From Bacteroides thetaiotaomicron VPI-5482 (GTDB lineage Bacteria > Bacteroidota > Bacteroidia > Bacteroidales > Bacteroidaceae), in assembly GCF_000011065.1 (NCBI RefSeq), contig NC_004663.1:1488001-1552000 (forward strand): a stretch of 64,000 nt of DNA, given 5' to 3'. Position 1 is the stretch's first letter. The number at the start of each line of letters is the position of its first letter. Positions 50,990 to 60,136 of this stretch are shown here, one piece after another. The notes beneath the pieces were generated by a model, which was given only the letters and a program-made list of their open reading frames with translations, did not search any database and was not told the DNA's origin. A program made the position numbers and the translations under genes.

Positions 50990-52911
50990 TCTTTTTCTAT
51001 TTTAAGCGGATGTGAGAACATGAACCGTGCACCTCCCGTATATTCGGAGTCGATCCATATATCCCCTTTCCATTTATGCACAATCAATTTACAGATAGAT
51101 AATCCCAAACCTGTTCCCTGGGCATATTCGTTCAGCTTCTCGAAGCGCTCGAATACCAGTTTCTGTTTCTCTTTCGGGATGCCGCACCCTGTATCCGTCA
51201 CAGAGAATACAGCCATCTCCGTCTCTTCATTCACCGAAAATTCCAGTGTTATCTGCCCTTTCCTGGTGAACTTATCCGCATTAGACATCAGATTGATAAT
51301 CACCTGCTGCATACGCTGTATGTCTGTCGTCATCCGAAACGACTCATAATCGCTGACAAACAGGAACTGATTGCCGGACTGCCGTGAAACGCTGACAGAT
51401 GCCACCACCTGCCTGCATAGCTGCACCACGTCACACTCTTCCCAAGTCAACGTGACCCTGTTCGCTTCCAGGCGTGAGAGATCAAGAATATCATTGATCA
51501 GGCGAAGCAACAAATCCGAATTTGTCTTGATAATCTGATAATAGGTCTGCTGTTCTTCTTCCGTATTGCCACCCACAGCGAGCACATCCGAGAAACCTAC
51601 AATGGAGTTTAAAGGCGTACGTATCTCATGGCTCATATTGGCGAGGAAAGCACTTTTCAGGCGGTTTGATTCTTCTGCACGGTCTTTTGCCACCCGCAGG
51701 TCTTTTTCCGACTTCAGCAGATCGTCCTTCAGACGTTTGGTGCGGAAATAGTAGAAGAGCGAGATGCACAACCCCAGCACAAGGATGACAACCAGCGCAC
51801 ATGCCGACCAAATCTGATAAGTATATTGCTGATAGAATGATACGGTCTGATTAATAATCTGCACATCAAAAGGAAGGATGTCCGGGTCCAGTCCCCACTC
51901 CTTCACCTTCCGGCTGTCCAGTACGGCCTTGCTGCCAATCACGGAAAGGTGCTGCTGCTCATCCGCCGGATATCGATCAATCTGTACGGATGCCAATGCC
52001 ATGTCCATCCCCAGTTTCCGGTAATCGGGCAGCACTCCGCCGATCGCCCAATACCCCAGACTCACCGATGAGGGAGTAAAAGTCGGAATGGTCGGAGTAA
52101 CCTCCATCATGGCATAGGTAGCATTCCGCATGAAATAACCTTCGTTCATATCCACACGCCACGTGCCTACCATGATCACCGTATTCTCCGGTAAATGACG
52201 CAACTCTTCCACAATTGTATAGATAGTATGCCGCCGGCCGTCCATCAGGATCAGGTCGATTTCGGGAAACTTCTTCATTTCTTTCCGCACCAGTGCCTGC
52301 ATGGTGACGCCGCCGTAAGTATTGTCCGAAATAAAAGCGATGTGTTCCGTCTTCGGATAAAACGCCTTGATCATCCGGACATTATCTTCTATATTGTACT
52401 GATTGATAAATCCCGACTTCAATTCCGGTATATTCATGTGGTCGGTAAAGAGATCGACCGATTCCGGCATCCATGCGTCCAGTCCGGCAACCGTATCCTC
52501 AGGCAGTATGACGATGTTGCTGCTGACGAGACTACACATCACCGGCACCTTCACCTGTATCGAATCCCGTTGCGACAGATACGCCGCCCACGCTTCCTGT
52601 CCCAACAGAATAATTTGCGCCGGATGCTTCTCCCCTTGATATTTAGAAAGAATCTGCGTCATCATACCGCTCCAAAGCGGGGCTTCGGAGAAACTTTTGC
52701 AGTTCATGTTTTCAATGATAATATCGCGTTTCCCTCCCAGTTTGTTATATTCTTCCATATAGTCGGAGATAGTGACCGAAGTTTGATGAGCGGCGGGATT
52801 GTAGGAGCAGATAATCAGGATGGGTTTCTGATCGTTAGAGACAGCAAATAACTCTGTGGCCCGGAAAAGCCATAGCAAACAGATAAACAGGCACCCTATA
52901 TATCTCATCAT
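50986..52911 (-). CDS. Sensor histidine kinase with periplasmic ABC-substrate-binding-like domain
   Basis: A 641-residue membrane kinase. A signal/anchor is followed by a periplasmic domain (about 30-360) resembling ABC-type substrate-binding proteins (PILIICSYNP, QIILLGQEAW, then IAFISDNTYGG). A membrane helix is at about 368-392 (ALVVILVLGLCISLFYYF). The HisKA domain has the phospho-acceptor in FLANMSHEIRTPLNSIVGFSDVL. HATPase motifs include NLMSNADKFTRKG, VTDTGCGIP and GTGLGLSICKLI. No receiver domain or response-regulator gene is adjacent. It is first in an operon with the 5'-nucleotidase, suggesting it senses a phosphate-, nucleoside- or purine-related ligand (inference). Confidence 0.9.
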   Translation of the reverse strand: MMRYIGCLFICLLWLFRATELFAVSNDQKPILIICSYNPAAHQTSVTISDYMEEYNKLGGKRDIIIENMNCKSFSEAPLWSGMMTQILSKYQGEKHPAQIILLGQEAWAAYLSQRDSIQVKVPVMCSLVSSNIVILPEDTVAGLDAWMPESVDLFTDHMNIPELKSGFINQYNIEDNVRMIKAFYPKTEHIAFISDNTYGGVTMQALVRKEMKKFPEIDLILMDGRRHTIYTIVEELRHLPENTVIMVGTWRVDMNEGYFMRNATYAMMEVTPTIPTFTPSSVSLGYWAIGGVLPDYRKLGMDMALASVQIDRYPADEQQHLSVIGSKAVLDSRKVKEWGLDPDILPFDVQIINQTVSFYQQYTYQIWSACALVVILVLGLCISLFYYFRTKRLKDDLLKSEKDLRVAKDRAEESNRLKSAFLANMSHEIRTPLNSIVGFSDVLAVGGNTEEEQQTYYQIIKTNSDLLLRLINDILDLSRLEANRVTLTWEECDVVQLCRQVVASVSVSRQSGNQFLFVSDYESFRMTTDIQRMQQVIINLMSNADKFTRKGQITLEFSVNEETEMAVFSVTDTGCGIPKEKQKLVFERFEKLNEYAQGTGLGLSICKLIVHKWKGDIWIDSEYTGGARFMFSHPLKIEKE

Positions 52912-52951
52912 ACTCGTAAGTTTTGAAGTGTTACTATCTCATTTTAGCTTG

Positions 52952-52959
52952 CAAATATA
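52952..52959 (-). promoter_or_regulatory. -7 promoter box for the kinase-nucleotidase operon
   Basis: TATATTTG on the minus strand, 40 bases before the start codon at 52911. Confidence 0.55.
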
Positions 52960-52991
52960 CTAAAACTTGTCGGCTATAACAGATTTATGTG

Positions 52992-52999
52992 TATTTTTG
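52992..52999 (+). promoter_or_regulatory. -7 promoter box for tex
   Basis: TATTTTTG lies 29 bases before ATG 53029. It makes an in-frame ATG at 52987 impossible as the main start. Confidence 0.55.
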
Positions 53000-53028
53000 T
53001 CGCTCATTCATTCGCAAAAAAATTGTTT

Positions 53029-55161
53029 ATGGAACTATTTCACCAAATGATTTCCGGATTACTGGGGATACCGGAAAGACAAATCAGCAGTACCCTCCAC
53101 TTGTTGGACGAAGGTGCCACCATCCCTTTCATCAGCCGTTACCGTAAGGAAGCTACCGGCGGACTGGACGAAGTACAGATAGAGAACATCAAGGAGCAAC
53201 ATGACAAGTTGTGCGACATAGCCAAACGGAAGGAAACCATCCTCAGTACCATCAACGAGCAAGGGAAACTCACTCCGGAGCTCGAAAAGCGCATCAACGC
53301 CACCTGGAATCCTACGGAACTGGAGGACATCTACCTCCCCTACAAACCCAAACGGAAGACCCGTGCCGAAGCGGCCCGCCAGAAAGGATTGGAACCGCTG
53401 GCCATGATCATGATGCTGCAAAGGGAGCCCAACCTCACCGCCAAAGCCGCCACCTTCGTCAAAGGCGACGTCAAGGATGCGGAAGACGCACTGAAAGGCG
53501 CCCGTGACATCATCGCAGAGCAAGTGAACGAGGACGAGTGTGCCCGCAACGCCATACGTAACCAGTTCACCCGTCAGGCGGAAATCACCGCCAAGGTAGT
53601 GAAAGGAAAAGAGGAAGAGGCCGCCAAGTACCGGGATTATTTCGACTTCTCCGAATCGCTGAAACGCTGCACTTCCCATCGCCTGCTCGCCATCCGCCGG
53701 GCAGAATCCGAAGGGTTGCTGAAAGTATCCATCAGTCCGGATGACGAAGCCTGTCTGGAACGCCTCGACCGCCAGTTCGTACATGGCAATAATGAATGCA
53801 GCCATCAGGTAAAGGAAGCCACTGCCGACGCATATAAACGTCTGCTCAAACCTTCCATCGAAACAGAATTTGCCGCCCAGTCCAAAGAAAAAGCCGACGA
53901 CGAAGCTATCCGCGTATTTACGGAGAATCTCCGCCAGTTGCTTCTCTCTCCTCCTCTCGGACAGAAACGGGTGCTCGCCATCGACCCCGGATTCCGTACC
54001 GGCTGCAAAGTCGTCTGCCTCGATGCGCAAGGCAACTTGCTGCACAATGAGAATATCTACCCGCATCCTCCGGTCAATAAAACCGGTGAAGCGGCCTCCA
54101 AACTCCGCAAGATGATAGAAGCCTATGAAATTGAAGCCATCTCCATCGGCAACGGAACAGCCAGCCGCGAAACGGAAGACTTTATTAATCATCAGACCTT
54201 CGACCGGCAGATTCCTGTATTCGTGGTCAGCGAGCAGGGCGCTTCCATTTATTCGGCATCCAAGATCGCCCGTGACGAGTTTCCCGATTATGACGTAACG
54301 GTACGTGGAGCAGTCTCCATCGGTCGCCGACTGATGGACCCTCTGGCGGAACTGGTAAAGATCGACCCCAAATCTATCGGTGTGGGACAATACCAGCACG
54401 ATGTAGACCAGACGAAACTGAAGAAAGCCCTTGACCAGACAGTGGAAAACTGCGTGAACCTGGTAGGCGTGAATCTGAATACCGCCAGCAGTCATCTGCT
54501 GACATACATATCCGGTCTGGGGCCGCAACTGGCACAAAACATTGTCAACTTCCGTGCCGAGAACGGAGCTTTCAGTTCACGCAAGGAGCTGATGAAAGTC
54601 CCCCGCATGGGTGCCAAAGCCTTCGAACAGTGTGCCGGCTTCCTCCGCATTCCCGAAGCAAAGAACCCATTGGACAACACTGCCGTGCATCCGGAAAGCT
54701 ACCACATCGTAGAGCAAATGGCAAAAGATTTGAAATGTAGCGTAGACGAACTGATCGCGAATAAGGAACTCCGCCAAAAAATCAAGATATCGGACTACAT
54801 CACGCCGACTGTGGGCCTGCCTACCCTGCAAGACATCATGCAGGAACTCGACAAGCCGGGTCGCGACCCGCGTAAAGCGATCAAGGTATTTGAATTCGAC
54901 AAGAACGTGCGCACCATCGCAGACTTGCGCGAAGGCATGATTCTGCCGGGCATCGTAGGCAATATTACAAATTTCGGAGCTTTCGTCGATATAGGCATCA
55001 AGGAGAACGGGCTTGTACACCTCTCCCAACTGGCCGAACGATACATCTCCGATCCTACAGAAATCGTGTCCATCCACCAGCATGTCATGGTCAGAGTGAT
55101 GAACGTGGATACCGACCGGAAACGGATTCAGCTTAGCATGATCGGGGTACAGCAAGACTGA
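53029..55161 (+). CDS. tex: Tex family RNA-binding transcription accessory protein
   Basis: A 710-residue Tex (Spt6-related) protein. The N-terminal helical domain carries ATIPFISRYRKEATGGLDE. The YqgF/RNase H-like domain (about 320-440) has VLAIDPGFRTGCKVVCLD. Then come helix-hairpin-helix segments (LNTASSHLLTYISGLGPQLAQNIV, then PRMGAKAFEQCAGFLRI). The C-terminal S1 RNA-binding domain (about 640-710) has GMILPGIVGNITNFGAFVDIGIKENGLVHLSQ. It affects transcription or RNA processing. The last 29 bases overlap the convergent CPBP protease gene. Confidence 0.95.
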   Translation: MELFHQMISGLLGIPERQISSTLHLLDEGATIPFISRYRKEATGGLDEVQIENIKEQHDKLCDIAKRKETILSTINEQGKLTPELEKRINATWNPTELEDIYLPYKPKRKTRAEAARQKGLEPLAMIMMLQREPNLTAKAATFVKGDVKDAEDALKGARDIIAEQVNEDECARNAIRNQFTRQAEITAKVVKGKEEEAAKYRDYFDFSESLKRCTSHRLLAIRRAESEGLLKVSISPDDEACLERLDRQFVHGNNECSHQVKEATADAYKRLLKPSIETEFAAQSKEKADDEAIRVFTENLRQLLLSPPLGQKRVLAIDPGFRTGCKVVCLDAQGNLLHNENIYPHPPVNKTGEAASKLRKMIEAYEIEAISIGNGTASRETEDFINHQTFDRQIPVFVVSEQGASIYSASKIARDEFPDYDVTVRGAVSIGRRLMDPLAELVKIDPKSIGVGQYQHDVDQTKLKKALDQTVENCVNLVGVNLNTASSHLLTYISGLGPQLAQNIVNFRAENGAFSSRKELMKVPRMGAKAFEQCAGFLRIPEAKNPLDNTAVHPESYHIVEQMAKDLKCSVDELIANKELRQKIKISDYITPTVGLPTLQDIMQELDKPGRDPRKAIKVFEFDKNVRTIADLREGMILPGIVGNITNFGAFVDIGIKENGLVHLSQLAERYISDPTEIVSIHQHVMVRVMNVDTDRKRIQLSMIGVQQD

Positions 55162-56029
55162 TTGCCTCCCGTTTTTCTCCCCACCAAACAATTAAAATCG
55201 TAAAGATAATCATCAGTACTGTACAAATGAGCGAGCCTTCAAACCCGAAGGCTCCGCCATTCAGTACGTTCTCTTCGGGCAGATGCAGCGTCAGCAGGGA
55301 TGTCCCAAAGTCATTTCCACTTACCTGATAGCCCAGTATCGGGCCCTGAATCCAGTTCCAGAAAAGATGAAGGGAAATAGGGAAACAAAGATTGCGCGTA
55401 TATAAATAGGAAGCGCCGATAAACATACCTGCAAGTAACAGATTCAGCATAGGCAGGAAGGCAAGGTTCGGATTGAAGAGGTGCAGCAATGCGAACAGCA
55501 GTGCGGAGACAAAAAGAGACAGGAATTTATTCATCCGGGTATGCAGCAGACGGCCGAGTATATAGCCACGCATCATGATTTCTTCGGCCAGAGCCACCAG
55601 CAGGCAGAACACAAAGGTAGCAAGCAGATTCAGAGGATCGAATCGAAAACCGGTTACTTCCACCTCACCCAAAGCCAAAGACAGTCCGAAGCCGATCAAG
55701 TAGAGAAGGATGGCTGCCAGCAGTCCGTACCACAATCCCCGTGCATGACCTTTCAGTGTCAGTCCCAAGTCAGAGAAAGGGCGACGCTCAAAATAGAGCA
55801 GAATCACTGCCGAAGTCAGCACAGCCAGCAGCATGCCGGCTTCCGCCACCATATGCCCCAACAATCCGGGGTGCCTTGCCTCATCACCAAGAATCAGAGA
55901 TAAAACTCCGAAGCCTATCGTACTATACAATCCAAAGGTGACGAAAAGCCCCAGTGCAAACAACAGGATGCACGCCCATACGGGAAGTCTCTTCGGTTCT
56001 TTCTTTTCTCTGATTTCTTCTGTCTCCAT
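55133..56029 (-). CDS. CPBP family intramembrane glutamic endopeptidase
   Basis: A 298-residue membrane protein with about eight hydrophobic segments. The CPBP (Abi/Rce1) motifs are present: EE with downstream R in LAEEIMMRGYILGRLL (Glu149, Glu150, Arg154), a conserved His in SALLFALLHLFNPN, and a second His in SLHLFWNWIQG. These enzymes cleave prenylated or bacteriocin-related substrates or act in immunity; the substrate here is unknown. Its 3' end overlaps tex by 29 bases in the opposite direction. Confidence 0.9.
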   Translation of the reverse strand: METEEIREKKEPKRLPVWACILLFALGLFVTFGLYSTIGFGVLSLILGDEARHPGLLGHMVAEAGMLLAVLTSAVILLYFERRPFSDLGLTLKGHARGLWYGLLAAILLYLIGFGLSLALGEVEVTGFRFDPLNLLATFVFCLLVALAEEIMMRGYILGRLLHTRMNKFLSLFVSALLFALLHLFNPNLAFLPMLNLLLAGMFIGASYLYTRNLCFPISLHLFWNWIQGPILGYQVSGNDFGTSLLTLHLPEENVLNGGAFGFEGSLICTVLMIIFTILIVWWGEKREAISLAVPRSC

Positions 56030-56053
56030 TTTTACTTTTTGTTAATCACGCTA

Positions 56054-56061
56054 CAAAATTA
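56054..56061 (-). promoter_or_regulatory. -7 promoter box for the CPBP protease gene
   Basis: TAATTTTG on the minus strand, 24 bases before the start codon at 56029. Confidence 0.5.
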
Positions 56062-56103
56062 GATATAAAACATAAAAAAACATCGTGTCTTACCTATTTT
56101 TCC

Positions 56104-56111
56104 TATATTTG
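56104..56111 (+). promoter_or_regulatory. -7 promoter box for the LRR protein gene
   Basis: TATATTTG lies 21 bases before ATG 56133. Confidence 0.6.
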
Positions 56112-56132
56112 TCTGAACAAATCTGCATAATT

Positions 56133-57182
56133 ATGAAAATAAGACAACTACTGATAAGTTTTTTATTGGCTGCCAGTACTTTGGGAGCAACCGCACAAGT
56201 AAGCAAAACGTATTATGTCAGCAAGCCCGGCACATTGATCTCGATGATGACGGAAGAAGAAGCCAACAGCATCACCCACCTGACACTGACAGGAAAACTG
56301 AACGCAGAAGACTTCAGACATCTCCGCGACGAGTTTCCCAGCCTGAAAGTGCTTGATATCTCCAATGCCGAAATCAAGATGTACAGCGGAAAAGCCGGCA
56401 CATATCCTAACGGAAAGTTCTACATCTATATGGCCAATTTCGTCCCTGCCTACGCTTTCTCGAATGTGGTGAACGGAGTGACCAAAGGTAAACAGACGCT
56501 GGAGAAAGTGATCCTTTCCGAAAAGATAAAGAATATCGAAGATGCAGCCTTCAAAGGATGTGACAACCTGAAAATCTGTCAGATACGCAAGAAGACAGCT
56601 CCTAATCTGCTGCCGGAAGCTCTGGCGGACAGTGTGACCGCCATCTTCATCCCGCTGGGCAGCAGTGATGCCTACCGTTTTAAGAACAGATGGGAGCACT
56701 TTGCATTTATAGAAGGTGAACCGCTGGAAACCACCATACAGGTAGGCGCAATGGGCAAACTGGAAGACGAGATTATGAAAGCTGGTCTGCAACCCAGGGA
56801 CATCAACTTCCTGACCATCGAAGGGAAACTGGATAACGCCGACTTCAAACTAATCCGCGACTATATGCCGAATCTCGTATCTCTGGATATTTCTAAAACA
56901 AATGCGACGACTATCCCCGACTTCACTTTCGCACAAAAGAAGTATCTCCTGAAGATCAAACTGCCACATAACCTCAAGACCATCGGTCAACGGGTATTCA
57001 GCAACTGCGGACGGCTTGCCGGAACACTTGAGCTGCCTGCGAGCGTGACGGCTATCGAGTTCGGAGCGTTCATGGGATGCGATAATCTGCGCTATGTGCT
57101 TGCTACAGGTGATAAGATTACAACGCTGGGCGATGAACTCTTCGGAAACGGGGTGCCGAGCAAGTTGATTTATAAGAAATAA
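56133..57182 (+). CDS. BspA-like leucine-rich repeat secreted protein
   Basis: A 349-residue secreted protein with a signal peptide ending near GATAQ. Two similar halves each start with a variant of HLTLTGKLNAEDFRHLRDEFPSLKVLDISNA (about 47 and 225). They are followed by BspA/LRR_5-type repeats (LEKVILSEKIKNIEDAAFKGCDNLK, IKLPHNLKTIGQRVFSNCGRL, ASVTAIEFGAFMGCDNLR). Such repeats mediate protein-protein contacts at the surface. A frame open upstream to 56085 runs through the promoter box, so ATG 56133 is preferred. Confidence 0.85.
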   Translation: MKIRQLLISFLLAASTLGATAQVSKTYYVSKPGTLISMMTEEEANSITHLTLTGKLNAEDFRHLRDEFPSLKVLDISNAEIKMYSGKAGTYPNGKFYIYMANFVPAYAFSNVVNGVTKGKQTLEKVILSEKIKNIEDAAFKGCDNLKICQIRKKTAPNLLPEALADSVTAIFIPLGSSDAYRFKNRWEHFAFIEGEPLETTIQVGAMGKLEDEIMKAGLQPRDINFLTIEGKLDNADFKLIRDYMPNLVSLDISKTNATTIPDFTFAQKKYLLKIKLPHNLKTIGQRVFSNCGRLAGTLELPASVTAIEFGAFMGCDNLRYVLATGDKITTLGDELFGNGVPSKLIYKK

Positions 57183-57250
57183 AAAAAGTATAATCCACAT
57201 TGGACATTGATTTATGCTATGTAGAAGATACGAGGATAGATCGAAAATAA

Positions 57251-57330
57251 ATTAGCTATTAGCATATTTCGATTAGCTATTAGCTAATTTGTTTTTGCTA
57301 ATAGCTAATTTCGATTTGCTCATAGCGTAT
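57251..57330. repeat. Palindromic ATTAGCTATTAGC repeats
   Basis: Four imperfect units of about 20 bases, the first two reading ATTAGCTATTAGC and the third its complement GCTAATAGCTAAT, follow the LRR gene. Confidence 0.7.
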
Positions 57331-57483
57331 TTGAAAGAAAAGAATGACAAAACCGATCAATTATTTCACTTCGTCATTGGCATAGAGAGAAAAAGCTTCT
57401 CGTTTGTCACAACTTTCTTTTATTTCATAATTTCTCCCGATTTTCACAACTCTTTTTTCTTATGACAATCAAGGAAAAGTCAC

Positions 57484-58106
57484 GAATTTCCTTCCTTTCA
57501 AAGTCCAATAAAGTCCAGAAAGTCCATATTAGATTTTTAGAATACACAATCTGCGATATAACTTACTATATTTCAAGCATTAACACCTTAATTTATTAAA
57601 TAATAAACAGCGCTTCTAGAGAAGTTTAATTCCTCTCCCGCAACACATGAATCTTTAGCCCCAAAAACTGTCTAAGCTTCTCCGAAAGATGCGAGATATG
57701 TCAGACGATTGCACGTTTTCGTGTCTTCGACAAAGCTTCTCACGCAGGTGTTGACCATTTTATTATGTTCAACGTAATATAGTAAAATGGCGAACGCTAC
57801 TTCGATATACGTGCGACTGATATTGTCAAGAATAAATAAGAAGACTGTTCAACATCTTCCGGTTCGTCCGGCAACACACGTAACAATAAATAACAACAAC
57901 TATTCATCCTATTCACGTTATTTTCTTATGATGGAGACACATTTTGAAGATGGTGGGAATCAGATTGCAGGTTTAGTCCGGGAAAATTTAAATATGCCCG
58001 CCAAGTCCTTCTCTGCTCATTTCTTCCTCGTTTTTAATCCAATTTCCGTTTTCTGAAAATCCTATAGTGGACTTTTGAACTTTACTGGACTTTGCTGGAG
58101 GAATTT
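57484..58106. repeat. Pair of inverted repeats, possible MITE-like or decayed element
   Basis: The core arm at 57499-57526 (CAAAGTCCAATAAAGTCCAG...) matches the reverse complement of 58068-58094 with few changes. Weaker similarity extends the arms to about 55 bases. The 540 bases between have no recognised gene. Confidence 0.55.
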
Positions 58107-58313
58107 TGGAACTTTCGATCTCTCCCTCAGCAACACATCTAAATAAACTTTATTTTACAAACAGTACAATACAAGTTTATATACTTCAATATACAAAAGG
58201 AAAGGGAAAAGCAATGTGACGACAGTCAACAAGCATTTCCCTTTATTTAACAGTAAGGTACTATTTATACTACCTTCTATACATTATTCAGTGTATCCGG
58301 CTGATACAACACG

Positions 58314-59933
58314 CTATTTATCACCGTACATCTTCGCCCTCAACTCCTTGATATGGTCCGAAGTGATATATTCGTCATATTCCATCATCTTGTCGATGAT
58401 ACCGTTCGGAGTCAGTTCGATAATGCGGTTGGCAACCGTCTGAATAAATTCGTGGTCATGCGAAGAGAAGAGGATATTTCCTTTGTATGTCTTCAGGTTG
58501 TTGTTGAAAGCCTGAATAGATTCCAGGTCCAAGTGATTGGTCGGAGTATCCAGAATCAGACAGTTCGCATTGCGGAGCTGCATACGTGCAATCATACAAC
58601 GCATCTTTTCACCTCCGGAAAGTACGCTGACTTTCTTCAGTACCTCTTCGCCGGAGAACAGCATACGTCCGAGGAAGCCCTTCATGTACACTTCGTTACC
58701 TTCGCCGAACTGGCTCAGCCAGTCCACCAGGTTAAGGTCAGTGTTGAAGAAGTCCGTATTGTCCAGAGGCAGGTAAGCCGTTGTGATGGTTACTCCCCAG
58801 TTGAACTGTCCGGCATCCGGCTTCATGTTTCCGTTGATGATTTCGAAGAAAGCGGTCATCGCACGCGGGTTACGTGAAAGGAATACCACTTTGTCGCCCT
58901 TTTCGATGTTGAAGTTCACGTCGCTGAACAGCACTACGCCTTCTTCCGTCTTCTTGCTCAGTCCGGAAACTTCGAGGATCTGGTTGCCCGGCTCGCGTTC
59001 GGGAGTGAAGATGATGCCCGGATACTTGCGTGAAGAAGGTTTGATTTCTTCTACATTCAGTTTTTCCAGCATCTTCTTGCGGCTTGTGGTCTGCTTGCTC
59101 TTCGCTACGTTGGCACTGAAACGGCGGATAAATTCTTCCAGTTCTTTCTTCTTCTCCTCAGCCTTCGCCTTCTGGTTCTGCTGCTGACGGAGCGCCAGCT
59201 GACTAGATTCGTACCAGAAACTGTAGTTTCCGGCAAACATATTGATCTTTCCGTAGTCGATGTCTACGGTGTGCGTACATACGGAGTCGAGGAAGTGACG
59301 GTCGTGGCTTACCACCAGCACGGTGTGCTCGAAGTTGGAAAGGTATTCTTCCAGCCAGGTCACTGTTTCCATATCGAGGTCATTGGTAGGTTCGTCCAGA
59401 AGGAGGTTGTCGGGGTTGCCGTACAATGCTTGCGCAAGCATCACACGCACCTTTTCCTTACCGCTCAGCTCACCCATCAATGTATAATGCTTGTCTTCCT
59501 TGATGCCCAGACCGCTCAACAGCATGGCTGCGTCACTCTCAGCATTCCATCCGTCCAGCTCGGCAAATTTCTCTTCCAGTTCGGATACTTTCAGTCCGTC
59601 TTCGTCCGTGAAGTCTTCCTTGGCGTACAATACTTCACGCTGCTTCATAATGTCCCACAACACGGTGTGGCCCATCATTACGGTGTCCATTACCGTATAA
59701 GCATCCCATTTAAAGTGGTCCTGGCTCAACACCGACAGGCGTTCGCCCGGTCCCAGGGCAATCGTACCGGTCGTCGGGTCCAGATCTCCGTAGATTGTAC
59801 GAAGGAAGGTGGATTTTCCCGCACCGTTCGCACCGATAATACCATAGCAGTTGCCACTTGTAAATTTCAGGTTCACGTCATTAAACAAGACTCTTTTACC
59901 AAACTGCACCGAAACGTTTGAAACTGTAATCAT
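58314..59933 (-). CDS. ABC-F family ATP-binding protein
   Basis: A 539-residue protein with two ABC ATPase domains and no membrane part, of the EttA/YbiT group acting on ribosomes. The first domain has Walker A GANGAGKST, signature LSGKEKVRVMLAQAL and LLDEPTNDLDMETV. The linker (about 240-310) is rich in charged residues. The second domain has a modified Walker A (FLSRNPRAMTAF), signature LSGGEKMRCMIARMQL and LDTPTNHLDLESI. The substituted second P-loop lacks the usual GxxGxGKS/T and may not hydrolyse ATP normally. A minus-strand -7 box is at 59983-59990. Confidence 0.92.
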   Translation of the reverse strand: MITVSNVSVQFGKRVLFNDVNLKFTSGNCYGIIGANGAGKSTFLRTIYGDLDPTTGTIALGPGERLSVLSQDHFKWDAYTVMDTVMMGHTVLWDIMKQREVLYAKEDFTDEDGLKVSELEEKFAELDGWNAESDAAMLLSGLGIKEDKHYTLMGELSGKEKVRVMLAQALYGNPDNLLLDEPTNDLDMETVTWLEEYLSNFEHTVLVVSHDRHFLDSVCTHTVDIDYGKINMFAGNYSFWYESSQLALRQQQNQKAKAEEKKKELEEFIRRFSANVAKSKQTTSRKKMLEKLNVEEIKPSSRKYPGIIFTPEREPGNQILEVSGLSKKTEEGVVLFSDVNFNIEKGDKVVFLSRNPRAMTAFFEIINGNMKPDAGQFNWGVTITTAYLPLDNTDFFNTDLNLVDWLSQFGEGNEVYMKGFLGRMLFSGEEVLKKVSVLSGGEKMRCMIARMQLRNANCLILDTPTNHLDLESIQAFNNNLKTYKGNILFSSHDHEFIQTVANRIIELTPNGIIDKMMEYDEYITSDHIKELRAKMYGDK

Positions 59934-59982
59934 TTTCTATTATTTACTATTTTACCAGTTACTATATTATTATTTGAGCGTG

Positions 59983-59990
59983 CAAAGGTA
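59983..59990 (-). promoter_or_regulatory. -7 promoter box for the ABC-F gene
   Basis: TACCTTTG on the minus strand, 49 bases before the start codon at 59933. Confidence 0.5.
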
Positions 59991-60046
59991 GACATTTAAA
60001 ATGAATTATGAGCTATCCGGAATGTGTCAATCTGGCATAAATGTAT

Positions 60047-60054
60047 TACCTTTG
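60047..60054 (+). promoter_or_regulatory. -7 promoter box for grpE-dnaJ
   Basis: TACCTTTG lies 82 bases before ATG 60137. No CIRCE element is seen, in line with other Bacteroidetes. Confidence 0.5.
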
Positions 60055-60136
60055 CCACGTTTTTTGGCAAAACGGTCAGATTGGCAAAGTTTTTGCTTGG
60101 GAAATTGATATTATGAATAAAAAATAAAAATAAGAT

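Larger units (their letters stand above)
57183..58313. other. 1.1-kb gene-free region with repeats
   Basis: No convincing gene. It has AT-rich palindromic ATTAGCTATTAGC units (57251-57330) and a pair of inverted repeats enclosing about 540 bases (57499-57526 and 58068-58094). CTCTCCC...GCAACACAT occurs twice (about 57632 and 58120). A plus-strand frame of 89 codons (57787-58056) lacks similarity and compositional bias. It could be a decayed mobile element. Confidence 0.6.

Noticed and set aside
53059..54537. 492-codon minus-strand frame antisense to tex
   Set aside because: tex on the plus strand has all family motifs; the antisense translation has no recognisable domain and arises from codon bias.
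57787..58056. 89-codon frame in the 1.1-kb gap, considered as a recombinase remnant
   Set aside because: No catalytic motif or family signature is visible; composition looks non-coding.
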